Below are positions 1 through 7,482 of a stretch of DNA of 23,973 nucleotides, one piece after another. The position numbers and the translations under genes were made by a program. Each line of letters begins with the position of its first letter. Position 1 is the stretch's first letter. The stretch spans positions 1-23,973 of the forward strand of contig NZ_JANFYN010000037.1 of NCBI RefSeq assembly GCF_024460475.1, written 5' to 3'. The notes beneath the pieces were generated by a model. That model searched no databases and had not been told where the DNA came from. It saw nothing but the letters and a program-made list of their open reading frames with translations. The stretch is from Holdemanella sp. MSK.7.32 (GTDB lineage: Bacteria > Bacillota_I > Bacilli_A > Erysipelotrichales > Erysipelotrichaceae).

Positions 1-84
1 CATTACCCTATGTAATCTTATAGCGTATCTAGACCCCAACTATTTTTATATAGTCCAATTAACTTTCTCAACATTCCCATTTCT

Positions 85-114
85 GGACCGGGCCCATTCC
101 GGTCCTTTTATTTT
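85..114 (+). terminator. Rho-independent terminator-like hairpin
   Basis: A perfect 7-bp stem, GGACCGG (85-91) with CCGGTCC (99-105), closes a 7-base loop and is followed by a T-rich tract. It probably ends a gene lying left of the window. I see no coding region I can defend in positions 1-227. Confidence 0.6.
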
Positions 115-227
115 GTCAAAAAAAGGCTGATTATTTTGTTAATGAAAACTCCATTTTATGGTAAAACACATTCTGTTGATTATCACAACAATCAACCCTT
201 TGTATCATTTCACAACTTACTCAATTG

Positions 228-332
228 AAATTGATTTGAATACAACTTCAAGATATTATATACACAGTATTAGATGGTATTAGAGGTATATATGATAAAC
301 AAAACATTGGACTACTATAATAAAAATGCTGA
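228..332 (+). repeat. 105-bp direct repeat, left copy
   Basis: This stretch recurs at 19615-19719 with only two mismatches and no indels, a constant offset of 19,387 bases. It contains the promoter, the ribosome binding site and the first 13 codons of the methyltransferase gene. The intact gene continues from this left copy, while the right copy runs into unrelated sequence. Confidence 0.95.
236..264 (+). promoter_or_regulatory. Sigma-70-type promoter of the methyltransferase-helicase operon
   Basis: A -35 box TTGAAT (236-241) and a -10 box TATACA (259-264) are separated by exactly 17 bases, about 28 bases upstream of the ATG at 292. The same promoter is preserved in the right repeat copy (19623-19628 and 19646-19651). 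Confidence 0.6.
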
Positions 333-885
333 ATCATTTATTCAAGGAACTGTATCAGCCAATTTAAAAGATATGCAAGATAAGTTTCTTAAAGAATTGT
401 CTGGAAATAAAATATTAGATTTTGGTTGTGGATCCGGAAGAGATACGAAATGTTTTATTGAAGCTGGCTATGATATTGAAGCCATTGATGGATCTATAGA
501 ATTATGTAAAAGTGCCAGTGCATATACAGGCATTCAAGTAAAACACATGTTGTTTCAAGATTTGGATAAAGAGAATTATTACGATGGTATTTGGGCATGC
601 TCTTCTATATTGCATTTACCAAAGCCAGAATTAAAAGATGTCTTATCAAAAATGAATAAGGCTTTAAAGGATGATGGAATCATTTACACATCCTTTAAAT
701 ATGGAGATTTCGAAGGAGAAAGAAATGGAAGATTCTTCACAGATTTCACTTTAGATATTTTCAAAGACTTCATCCATGATGTAGATAACTTAATGATTAA
801 AGAATACTGGATTACCACAGATGTAAGACCAGGAAGGGAGGAAGAAAAATGGTTGAATCTACTCCTTCAAAAGACCAATTCTTAG
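292..885 (+). CDS. Class I SAM-dependent methyltransferase (small-molecule/TehB-like fold)
   Basis: A 197-residue protein with a Rossmann-fold SAM-binding motif I, LDFGCGSGRD, at residues 42-51, an acidic residue after strand 2 (EAIDGS), and the later motif DGIWACSSILHL typical of Methyltransf_11/25-type enzymes. There is no target-recognition domain and no NPPY or PCQ motif, so a DNA base methyltransferase is not supported; the substrate is unknown. I place the start at 292 rather than the in-frame ATG at 274, because AGAGGT sits about 6 bases upstream of 292 and the promoter -10 ends at 264. Its 3' end overlaps the helicase gene by 37 bases, so the two are translationally coupled and likely act together. 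The first 13 codons are duplicated at 19679. Confidence 0.85.
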   Translation: MINKTLDYYNKNAESFIQGTVSANLKDMQDKFLKELSGNKILDFGCGSGRDTKCFIEAGYDIEAIDGSIELCKSASAYTGIQVKHMLFQDLDKENYYDGIWACSSILHLPKPELKDVLSKMNKALKDDGIIYTSFKYGDFEGERNGRFFTDFTLDIFKDFIHDVDNLMIKEYWITTDVRPGREEEKWLNLLLQKTNS

Positions 886-3371
886 TTGAACACGCTGATT
901 TTTCTTTAAGAGAAAAAATTAAATATCCAAATGGTGGAACATCCAATTTCTATGATAATGGAAAAGACATGGTCATTATTGATGAAGATATTTGTGAGCA
1001 TAAATCTAGTGATCCTGTATTTTCATATATGCTGATCACAGATAAGCAAAATAATTATATGCACCAATTCAAAAGAGTTTTCCGTTTCTTAGGCTATTCT
1101 CATTTAGAAGTCGATAAATATCTTTCTAGAAAAGAAATTGTATTACCCACTAGTTATGCAAGAAGTGTTGGAGACAGAAGTGAACAATCCGATGTATCTC
1201 CATTAGAATTACATTTCGAAAAAAGTTTTTCAAATGCTTACGGCATGAATGCACTTAAATATATTTCTCGAGAATATGGTATTTGCGATGAAAATGGAAA
1301 GAATTATTTCCTTGATTATTTTGTACGAACAAAAGATGAAAAATATGCAGTGGAAGAAAACGGTGTAACGTATCATCATCCTCAGATTATAGGTGAAGAA
1401 AAATATAAAAACCAACTAGCAAAACAAAATACATGTGCTTCATGGGGAATCAAATTATTCCGTTTTTCTACTGAAGATTGTGCGTTTGAAAATCGTATTG
1501 AAGATGATATTAAACAATATTTTGGAAGTGATGCTTCTAAGTTTATTGATAATGGTTTAAAAATAGATAGATCCGTCGAATTATATGAACATCAATCCAT
1601 TAGTTTACAAGAAATCCAGAAAAGAAGAGATGATGGAATCAAAGCATTTTTGATTGTACTACCTACAGCTGCGGGTAAGTCTAAAATAGTTGAGGAAGAT
1701 TTACGTGAATTTGCCAAGAATAAGAAAGATTTTAAAGGATTAGTATTAGTTCCAGGAATCAATATCTTGGCAGACTGGAATCAAAGAGTGCATAATTCTT
1801 TGCCTGAACTAGAAGATAAAATTGATATAAGAACCTATGCATATATGGCAAGACATTATACAGAATTATCTTCAGATTATTATAATTATATAGTTGTTGA
1901 TGAAGCTCACCATGCAGTGGCTCCCATACTAAAAAGAGTCATTCAATATTATAATGCAGATTTCACCATAGGATTGACTGCAACTGATCAAAGACCGGAT
2001 AAGAAAAAATTAGAAACTGTGTTCGGTAGCTATTCCACCTCTCTGTCTTTAAAAGAAGCTATGGAGAAAGGAATTGTTGCCAAGGCAAATGTGTATCGAA
2101 TTGAAACAAACATTGATCTTTCTAAAGTTCGTTTTAATGGTAAAGATTATGTAAATGCAGATTTAGAAAAAAGAATACGAGTGACTTCTAGAAATGAATT
2201 AATTGTAGATGTACTTAAAGAATACTTTACTTCTGGAGAAGCCAGCTTACGACAAGGTGTTATCTTTTGTGTTAATGTTTCACACGCAAATGAAATGGCT
2301 CGTCTTCTTAATAAAGCAGGAATTGCTGCGGCTAGCTACACTGGGCATACAAAAAATCCTGCATCTGTCATGGATGATTTCAAGAACAAGAAAATCCGAT
2401 TTCTTTGTACTTGTAACATGATTTCTGAAGGATGGGATTATCCTGAACTTGGTATTTTAGTTATGGCTAGACCCACTCTTTCTAAAGTTCTTTATCTACA
2501 ACAAATAGGTAGAGGGCTACGAAAAACTAACACAAAGAAAAATGTGATTGTTATTGATGTTGTTGATAAATATGGAGCTATGATCAAGGCTTGTAATATG
2601 CATACTATATTTGCCAATCCATATTATGTACCATTTGGTGATATCACAATAACAAATTACACGCCTGGCGAGATGTTAGTTGTGGATGGAATTGAAGAAC
2701 GTATTGAGCGTATTACTGAAGTAGATATCAATACATTTGAAGATAAATATGGTGATTATTTAAGCCAAGAACAACTCGCACGAGAATACTTTATTAACAC
2801 TGGAACCGTAACAAGTTGGATTAAAAAAGGAAAAATCAAGCCTAGTGTAGAATACAAATTTGGAAATAAATCCTTATATTTATTTAGTCCTGATGATGTT
2901 GAAAAATACCGAAAAGAACTAGGTATAAAAGAACATAATAATGATACAATCAAACAAGACTTCTTTGAATTCTTAGAAGAAAGAGATTATTCATTATCTT
3001 ATAAAATGCCATTCTTATTAGCATTCGTTAAAAATGTTGATTCAATCGGTGATGCTAAAATAGATGATGTTTTGAATGACTATATTGCATTCTATCAAGA
3101 CAGAATCGATAGAGGACTACAGGTTGATCGTAGTACATGTCCATACAATGAAACTACTCTAAAAGATAGAAAAGCAATCTGCAGAAATATGTTAACAAAT
3201 CCATTTGAGAAATTTGAACGTAAAAGATTCTTATATTATTCAAAAGACTTGAGCATTATCGCAATGAATCATGCTCTATATAGTAAGATGAACAAAGAAG
3301 ATTGGGATAGAATTAAATCACAAATGCAAGAAGATTTACAACACTATTATTCTGATATGGGTGGAATATAA
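849..3371 (+). CDS. SF2 DEAH-type helicase with N-terminal nuclease-like domain and C-terminal helix-turn-helix
   Basis: An 840-residue predicted DNA/RNA helicase. Residues about 110-225 resemble a PD-(D/E)XK/Vsr-like nuclease fold: D156 in LDYFV, E169-E170 in AVEENG, then KQNTCASWGIKLFRFS. The helicase core follows, with Walker A LPTAAGKS (271-278), DEAH (351-354), motif III LTATD, and motif VI QQIGRGLR (551-558). At about 639-690 there is a MerR/excisionase-like helix-turn-helix (EQLAREYFINTGTVTSWIKK). The last 150 residues are unrecognised. The start at 849 is supported by GGGAGGA about 6 bases upstream, inside the methyltransferase gene. A nuclease-helicase coupled to a methyltransferase suggests a role in defence or restriction, but no named family is certain. 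A terminator follows 12 bases after the stop. Confidence 0.8.
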   Translation: MVESTPSKDQFLVEHADFSLREKIKYPNGGTSNFYDNGKDMVIIDEDICEHKSSDPVFSYMLITDKQNNYMHQFKRVFRFLGYSHLEVDKYLSRKEIVLPTSYARSVGDRSEQSDVSPLELHFEKSFSNAYGMNALKYISREYGICDENGKNYFLDYFVRTKDEKYAVEENGVTYHHPQIIGEEKYKNQLAKQNTCASWGIKLFRFSTEDCAFENRIEDDIKQYFGSDASKFIDNGLKIDRSVELYEHQSISLQEIQKRRDDGIKAFLIVLPTAAGKSKIVEEDLREFAKNKKDFKGLVLVPGINILADWNQRVHNSLPELEDKIDIRTYAYMARHYTELSSDYYNYIVVDEAHHAVAPILKRVIQYYNADFTIGLTATDQRPDKKKLETVFGSYSTSLSLKEAMEKGIVAKANVYRIETNIDLSKVRFNGKDYVNADLEKRIRVTSRNELIVDVLKEYFTSGEASLRQGVIFCVNVSHANEMARLLNKAGIAAASYTGHTKNPASVMDDFKNKKIRFLCTCNMISEGWDYPELGILVMARPTLSKVLYLQQIGRGLRKTNTKKNVIVIDVVDKYGAMIKACNMHTIFANPYYVPFGDITITNYTPGEMLVVDGIEERIERITEVDINTFEDKYGDYLSQEQLAREYFINTGTVTSWIKKGKIKPSVEYKFGNKSLYLFSPDDVEKYRKELGIKEHNNDTIKQDFFEFLEERDYSLSYKMPFLLAFVKNVDSIGDAKIDDVLNDYIAFYQDRIDRGLQVDRSTCPYNETTLKDRKAICRNMLTNPFEKFERKRFLYYSKDLSIIAMNHALYSKMNKEDWDRIKSQMQEDLQHYYSDMGGI

Positions 3372-3382
3372 AAATTATTATT

Positions 3383-3422
3383 AAGGCTCGGTTGTATCAA
3401 TCAAATTAACCGCGCTTTTTTT
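3383..3422 (+). terminator. Terminator after the helicase gene
   Basis: The arm GCTCGGTT pairs with AACCGCGC (one mismatch), is extended by AAG with the start of a run of seven T, and lies directly downstream of the helicase stop. It closes the two-gene operon to the left of the mobile element. Confidence 0.75.
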
Positions 3423-3580
3423 ATTCTGCTTACATTTAATTAACTAAATACACATTTGAATCATCAACATAGATATCATAAATTTCTTATAAATTATATA
3501 TGTGTTTTTGACTATCTTTTTATATCTTCTTAAATGTCCGCAAAGCCTTATTTTATCGGCTCTACGGGCATTTTGCTTTT

Positions 3581-3652
3581 GTGGTAAACCTCACATATCT
3601 AGGTCTATCTTCTTATATTTTCTCTATCAAACGTGGTTAAAATCGTGGTAAA
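3581..3652 (+). repeat. Integrase arm-type repeats, integrase end
   Basis: Three copies of a GTGGTAAA-like octamer occur at 3581-3588, 3633-3640 (GTGGTTAA) and 3645-3652, directly beyond the integrase stop. The same octamer recurs at the other end of the element (8491-8498 and 8502-8509). By analogy with the DR-2 sites of Tn916 these are probably binding sites for the N-terminal arm of the integrase. Confidence 0.6.
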
Positions 3653-3657
3653 TACTT

Positions 3658-4851
3658 CTATGCAATTAGACGCTGAACCTCTGATTTTGCGGTATCTATG
3701 GACGCATGAGCGTACCAATTCATTGTGATACTAATGTTTGAATGCCCCATGATATACTGTAAATCTTTTGGGTTCATGTTCTTGCTTGCCAGCCTTGTGC
3801 AGAACGTATGGCGTAGCGTATGCGGTGTGATATGTGGCAAGGGATTGTCTTTGTGGTGCTTGTTGTATTTCTTTACCATACGGACAAATAAGGCGTTGTA
3901 ATCAATCGCAACTTTTGGCTTGTCCTTATGATTGACAAATAGGAAATTGCCCCGTCCGTCTATCACAAATGGTTCTGCCTTTGGGCGTTTCTTCATAACC
4001 CGTTGAAATGCCTGTATCGTTTCTCTGCTTAATGGTACTTGCCTTATTCCGCTTTTCGTCTTAGGCGTTTCAATATAATAGCCTTGTTCCTTGCTCTTTA
4101 GTAACTGGTGGTCGATAATCACAACTTCATTCTTGAAATCAATATCGGCTACTGTCAGTCCGCACAGTTCCGAGATACGAAGTCCTGTTTTTAACAGTAT
4201 CAGCACATCATCATAATACTTGTGATACACATTGTCCGTCTTGATGAATGAGAGTAAGGCTTGTTCCTGTTCCTCTGTCAATGCAACTTTCTCTTTGGTA
4301 TCATTTTCTAGGACTTCACTTAACTTGAAATCAAAGGGATTTTTCCTTACGCAATCGTCTTGTATGGCGATATAGAATGACGCTTTTAACGAGCGTTTAT
4401 GGTTGTTAATGGTATTGTAGGAAAAGCCTTTGTCTTTCATGCGTACCGCCCATTCTTTAGCGTCAGAGGGCTTGATTGTATCAATGCTCCTAGCACCCAA
4501 CTTGTCCTCTTTCAATAACCGCATGAGTTGTTCCCGTTGTTTCATTGTGCTTTTCTTCACATTTGCCCTCTGTGCGTTCTGTTTGGCATAGAGTTGGCAA
4601 AGCGTCATTTTCTTGCCTGTGCTGTCGATACCGTCCTCAATATCCCGTCTTATCTGCTGTTCCAGTTCTCGAAGTGAGGGTTTTTCCCGTTTTCCCTTTG
4701 GTGTCGGGTCTGTGGGTGTCAATCTCCAAGCATACACATATTTTGTGTTTCCAAATGCGTCTACATATTTATATAAGTATTTTCCGTCTGTTCGTTGGCT
4801 CTCTCCAGTATGCAGGATACGACCTTTGCTATCCCGTCTTTTTTCTTTCAT
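3658..4851 (-). CDS. int: Tn916-family tyrosine recombinase (integrase)
   Basis: This 397-residue protein catalyses site-specific excision and integration of the element. The N-terminal 70 residues form the arm-site DNA-binding domain (KYLYKYVDAFGNTKYVYAWR), then a SAM-like core-binding domain (about 80-170), then the catalytic domain. Catalytic residues fall where the Tn916 integrase has them: R225 (TGLRISEL), K264 region (TPKTKSG), H344 and R347 (HTLRHTF), H370 (MGHSN) and nucleophile Y380 (MNWYAH). The length is close to Tn916 Int. AAAGGAG precedes the ATG. It lies downstream of xis on the same strand, facing the left end of the element. The pentad of residues is complete, so it should be active. 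Confidence 0.97.
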   Translation of the reverse strand: MKEKRRDSKGRILHTGESQRTDGKYLYKYVDAFGNTKYVYAWRLTPTDPTPKGKREKPSLRELEQQIRRDIEDGIDSTGKKMTLCQLYAKQNAQRANVKKSTMKQREQLMRLLKEDKLGARSIDTIKPSDAKEWAVRMKDKGFSYNTINNHKRSLKASFYIAIQDDCVRKNPFDFKLSEVLENDTKEKVALTEEQEQALLSFIKTDNVYHKYYDDVLILLKTGLRISELCGLTVADIDFKNEVVIIDHQLLKSKEQGYYIETPKTKSGIRQVPLSRETIQAFQRVMKKRPKAEPFVIDGRGNFLFVNHKDKPKVAIDYNALFVRMVKKYNKHHKDNPLPHITPHTLRHTFCTRLASKNMNPKDLQYIMGHSNISITMNWYAHASIDTAKSEVQRLIA

Positions 4852-4878
4852 GGTGTCTGCTCCTTTCCTTGTTGGAAA

Positions 4879-4922
4879 GAGCCTTGATATGACTTGTGTT
4901 CATCATAACACATACAAGGCTC
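4879..4922 (-). promoter_or_regulatory. Long inverted repeat between xis and int
   Basis: GAGCCTTG (4879-4886) pairs with CAAGGCTC (4915-4922), and inside it TGTGTT (4895-4900) pairs with AACACA (4907-4912). The structure fills the spacer between the excisionase stop and the integrase start. There is no T tract, so it may pace int expression or protect the mRNA rather than terminate. Confidence 0.45.
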
Positions 4923-4929
4923 ATTTGCA

Positions 4930-5133
4930 TTAGATTGCGTCCAATTTGTCAATGACCTGTTCAAACTGTCGGCGTTTAATCTGTATGCGGTTGCCATTCA
5001 TAATGAGCCAGCCAGCGTCCTTGTTTTCCTCTGCCAATCGTCTTAACTTGTTTTCTCCAATGCGGAAATACTTTGACGCTTCTTCAATGGTAAGGGTGTA
5101 TTTTTCCCATACGGGAATATCGTTGTTATTCAT
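4930..5133 (-). CDS. xis: Tn916-type excisionase
   Basis: A 67-residue basic winged-helix DNA-binding protein that directs the integrase towards excision. The run LTIEEASKYFRIGENKLRRL is the hallmark of Tn916 Xis, followed by NGNRIQIKRRQFEQ. Its ATG overlaps the TGA of the upstream initiator gene by one base (TGATG), and an AAAGGGGG ribosome site lies in the end of that gene. It is co-transcribed with int downstream. Full length and intact. Confidence 0.95.
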   Translation of the reverse strand: MNNNDIPVWEKYTLTIEEASKYFRIGENKLRRLAEENKDAGWLIMNGNRIQIKRRQFEQVIDKLDAI

Positions 5134-6143
5134 CAGATACCCCCTTTCCCATGTTTTGTGTCATACTGGATATAGGGGATAAGGTCGGTGCGGTTTATCC
5201 TCTGTAAATGGGCGGTTAATTTACTGGAAAGGGAATTGCTGTATCTTGCCTTATCAAGCATAGTTCCTACTTTTTCCAGTCCACCTAATGCGTCATGTTC
5301 TTCCAAGAAATAAAAACTTTTGACAGCGGAAATGACGCCACCCTCTGTGAGCCATTGCTGTGTTTCTTCAAGGGAATTATGCTGCTTTGGTACTTGCAGT
5401 TTCAAGACTTCCACAGCCCCTAAAAAGCGTTCCCAAAATCGACACGTTTTCCACCTGCTTTTATTACTTTCGTTTCTGTTTGGCACGACAAAGCGTAGGT
5501 TGTTTGCCAGTAGCCCGAAAGCCAGTTCCCCAAGTTCCAGCGGTCTGTCCTTAAATGTCATGGCAAAAACATGAGCCTTATCATCACGCAGTTGCATTTC
5601 TGTTCGTTTCCAACTGCCGACTTCCTCAAGCGTCTTATTATGTTTTGAACAGACTTCCTTATCCTTATCATAAAAGCGGTAGGATAATCCAGATTTTCCA
5701 GCACCGATATAAACAGTCTTTGCGGTGTCGAAATCGTCAAACTTGCTTTCATCAAAGTGGTAGCCCTCACTATTGGAGATAAATTCCTCTTTTTCGCATT
5801 TCTTCTTTATCTGCTCTATGGTAAAGAATGGCTTTTCGTTCTTATCATCAATGGCAATATCAAGTCTTGTGAAATGAAAATTATCCAGTCCGTATCTTCG
5901 CTCACAGCGTCGGAACATATCCCCAAAGGTATAATTCCTACTGTCGAGAATACGGAAAATATCATCACAACCTCTGCCAGTCATAACAAGATAACAGCCT
6001 AGCCCCTGTGGGTTGTCCTCTGTCTTTCTTGCGTCCCCCGATACATAAATATCTCCAATCTGCCAGCGTGCTTGATAGGTTTTGTATTTAATGCTTGCCG
6101 GATAGACATTGAAAATATCAGTCGGTAAACCTAAAATGTGCAT
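5133..6143 (-). CDS. Replication initiation factor / MobT-like relaxase (Rep_trans family), 5' end shifted out of frame
   Basis: This 336-residue frame matches the Rep_trans initiators carried by Tn916-type elements (Orf20/MobT class), which nick the element's oriT and support its rolling-circle replication. Visible signatures are QARWQIGDIYVSGD near the N-terminus, NFHFTRLDIAIDD, and YIGAGKSG followed by RFYDKDKE. The ATG at 6143 has no ribosome binding site and lies inside the domain: the same frame continues upstream without a stop to about 6232 and encodes plausible family sequence (VKIDYISIVFETATAEDV). The true start is therefore probably upstream at 6231 in another frame, one base out of phase. 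Either a real frameshift has shortened the protein or the A-run at about 6210 is miscounted. Confidence 0.8.
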   Translation of the reverse strand: MHILGLPTDIFNVYPASIKYKTYQARWQIGDIYVSGDARKTEDNPQGLGCYLVMTGRGCDDIFRILDSRNYTFGDMFRRCERRYGLDNFHFTRLDIAIDDKNEKPFFTIEQIKKKCEKEEFISNSEGYHFDESKFDDFDTAKTVYIGAGKSGLSYRFYDKDKEVCSKHNKTLEEVGSWKRTEMQLRDDKAHVFAMTFKDRPLELGELAFGLLANNLRFVVPNRNESNKSRWKTCRFWERFLGAVEVLKLQVPKQHNSLEETQQWLTEGGVISAVKSFYFLEEHDALGGLEKVGTMLDKARYSNSLSSKLTAHLQRINRTDLIPYIQYDTKHGKGGI

Positions 6144-6231
6144 GATTACATCTTCAGCGGTTGCCGTTTCAAATACAATGCTGATGTAATCAATCTTAAC
6201 GGATAAATTTTTGTGTGTAGTTATAGTGCAT
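6144..6231 (-). other. Displaced 5' coding part of the initiator gene
   Basis: An ATG at 6231, preceded by AAAGGAG, begins MHYNYTQKFIR and then stops. Removing one base from the A5/T3 stretch near 6207-6215 would join it to the long initiator frame, giving a continuous reading of about 365 residues. The spacing between GGAG and the ATG is only 2 bases, so the start itself is uncertain. Confidence 0.5.
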
Positions 6232-6246
6232 TACTCCTTTCGTATG

Positions 6247-6264
6247 CCCCGTTTTTTTGCGGGG
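6247..6264 (-). promoter_or_regulatory. Small GC-rich hairpin upstream of the initiator gene
   Basis: CCCCG (6247-6251) pairs with CGGGG (6260-6264) around a T-rich loop, immediately upstream of the AAAGGAG ribosome site of the initiator gene. It may be a leader hairpin or part of the origin region. Function not known. Confidence 0.35.
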
Positions 6265-6322
6265 TAAAAATCGTGTTTTGTCCTTTATTTATCACAGTTT
6301 CTAGGTACTATGACATGTATGC

Positions 6323-6443
6323 GCAGGGCGGTGTTACATATACGCCCTCTGCGAACGCCGAAAGGCGTTCCCTTTCCAAAAGGAACTGTCTGTCCGCTCC
6401 ACGTCTGGGGGACGTGTCCCGTCCAGCCAGCCCCTTTTGGAAA
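6323..6443. other. Densely structured oriT/origin-like region
   Basis: Three stem systems occur in 121 bases with locally high GC. GGGCG (6326-6330) pairs with CGCCC (6343-6347). GAACGCC (6353-6359) pairs with GGCGTTC (6364-6370) across a GAAA loop. An 11-bp perfect arm TTTCCAAAAGG (6373-6383) pairs with CCTTTTGGAAA (6433-6443) and encloses CACGTC/GACGTG (6400-6405/6411-6416). It lies next to the initiator gene, where Tn916 carries its oriT, and has no convincing coding potential. An oriT or single-strand origin is the likely role; no nick site is identified. Confidence 0.55.
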
Positions 6444-6602
6444 CCATGATTTTCGGTCTGATAGTCCATGCCTGTTCATGCTGTCAAAGCGAAAACAACT
6501 CATCTATATGCTTACTCAAGTGTGTGATTGACCCTAGCGTGCTTAATCACTTCATCTGATACGATAATAACGCCAGCAGGATTACTTGTCAAGAAGTTTT
6601 TA

Positions 6603-6631
6603 TTGACTTTTCAAAACAAAATAAGTATGAT
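6603..6631 (+). promoter_or_regulatory. Promoter of the XRE regulator gene
   Basis: TTGACT (6603-6608), a 17-base spacer and TATGAT (6626-6631) form a near-consensus sigma-70-type promoter about 70 bases upstream of the regulator start. Confidence 0.75.
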
Positions 6632-6681
6632 AGGCTTATAAACAGAAAGAAAAGCAACGAAAGGAGCGGTTATACTAAGTT

Positions 6682-7317
6682 ATGGAGGGTTATATAAAGA
6701 AAATGATTTTCTTAGGAGAGAACATACAGACCATAAGAAAACACAGGAAAATGAAACAGCAGGAGCTTGCGGACAAAATCGGTATCAATATGCAGAGCCT
6801 TTCCAAGATTGAAAGAGGGGTAAACTATCCTACCTTTGATACGCTGGAAAAGATAATGGACGTGCTGGGAGTAACGCCCAATGAATTATTGTCGGGAAAA
6901 TGGAAGTATGTTAATCAAGCCGAAAAGGAAGTCTGCCAGTTTTTAAGGACGGAAGAACGCCTAAATGCAGAGTTGAAACATGGACACTATGATAACTTCT
7001 TTGACAGCGAAGAAGAATGGCTGGAGTATGAGCTGGAACAGTTGCGGAAATACATCACAGACTATATCAACGGAACGGAGATACAAGCGTCCGACCTTTA
7101 CCCTATCAAGGAATTTATCCAGCACTTGAAATTTCAGAAAATATTAAACCGCTATGATGATTTATACAGCATGGATATGTTTGGGGAAAGCACAGACGGA
7201 CACAAGTACGGTACGCCTTATCAGGTTGTAAAAATGATAAACCCCAATTCAAAAGAAGATATGGAACTGTTACGGGAAGTATTAAGGAATAATCATTTTG
7301 ATAATGAGGACGAGTAG
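6682..7317 (+). CDS. XRE/Cro-family helix-turn-helix regulator
   Basis: A 211-residue protein with an N-terminal Cro/C1-type DNA-binding domain (about residues 9-70: GENIQTIRKHRKMKQQELAD, then SLSKIERGVNYPTFDTLEKI). A C-terminal part of 140 acidic and aromatic residues is unrecognised. It is divergent from the initiator-xis-int operon and reads away from the oriT-like region, a typical position for a controller of element excision or copy number. An alternative start at 6703 (MIFLGEN) would remove 7 residues; neither start has an ideally spaced ribosome site (AAGGAG lies about 15 bases before 6682). The promoter at 6603-6631 drives it. Confidence 0.88.
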   Translation: MEGYIKKMIFLGENIQTIRKHRKMKQQELADKIGINMQSLSKIERGVNYPTFDTLEKIMDVLGVTPNELLSGKWKYVNQAEKEVCQFLRTEERLNAELKHGHYDNFFDSEEEWLEYELEQLRKYITDYINGTEIQASDLYPIKEFIQHLKFQKILNRYDDLYSMDMFGESTDGHKYGTPYQVVKMINPNSKEDMELLREVLRNNHFDNEDE

Positions 7318-7408
7318 CCTTTTTTCTTTTCTGTGTTGGGTAATCAAGAGGAAGAAAGAAGTGTGCATTTTCAAGGCAGAAAAATATCAAAGGGTATGCT
7401 GATTTTTG

Positions 7409-7437
7409 TTGTGGCGGATATATGGAACTGTTATAAT
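7409..7437 (+). promoter_or_regulatory. Promoter of the reductase cargo gene
   Basis: TTGTGG (7409-7414), a 17-base spacer and a perfect TATAAT (7432-7437) preceded by TGT lie 45 bases upstream of the reductase start. The gene is therefore expressed independently of the regulator upstream. Confidence 0.65.
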
Positions 7438-7482
7438 ATGGATATGAAGAAAGCGAATTGGAATTTGTGGAGGAAAGATAAA

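Noticed and set aside
1..227. End of an insertion sequence transposase at the left edge
   Set aside because: Translations of all plus frames gave no transposase motif; only the terminator hairpin is defensible.
274..291. Upstream in-frame start of the methyltransferase at 274
   Set aside because: It has no ribosome site and lies only about 10 bases after the -10 box, while AGAGGT fits the ATG at 292.
292..885. DNA base methyltransferase of a restriction-modification system
   Set aside because: There is no NPPY/DPPY or PCQ catalytic motif and no target-recognition domain, and the length of 197 residues fits small-molecule methyltransferases.
4545..4933. Plus-strand frames opposite int and xis
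   Set aside because: They are antisense to a certain integrase gene, lack ribosome sites and are serine/arginine/phenylalanine-rich as expected for shadows.
6213..6531. Short proline/arginine-rich frames over the oriT-like region
   Set aside because: Frames on both strands are explained by the GC-rich stems; none has a ribosome site.
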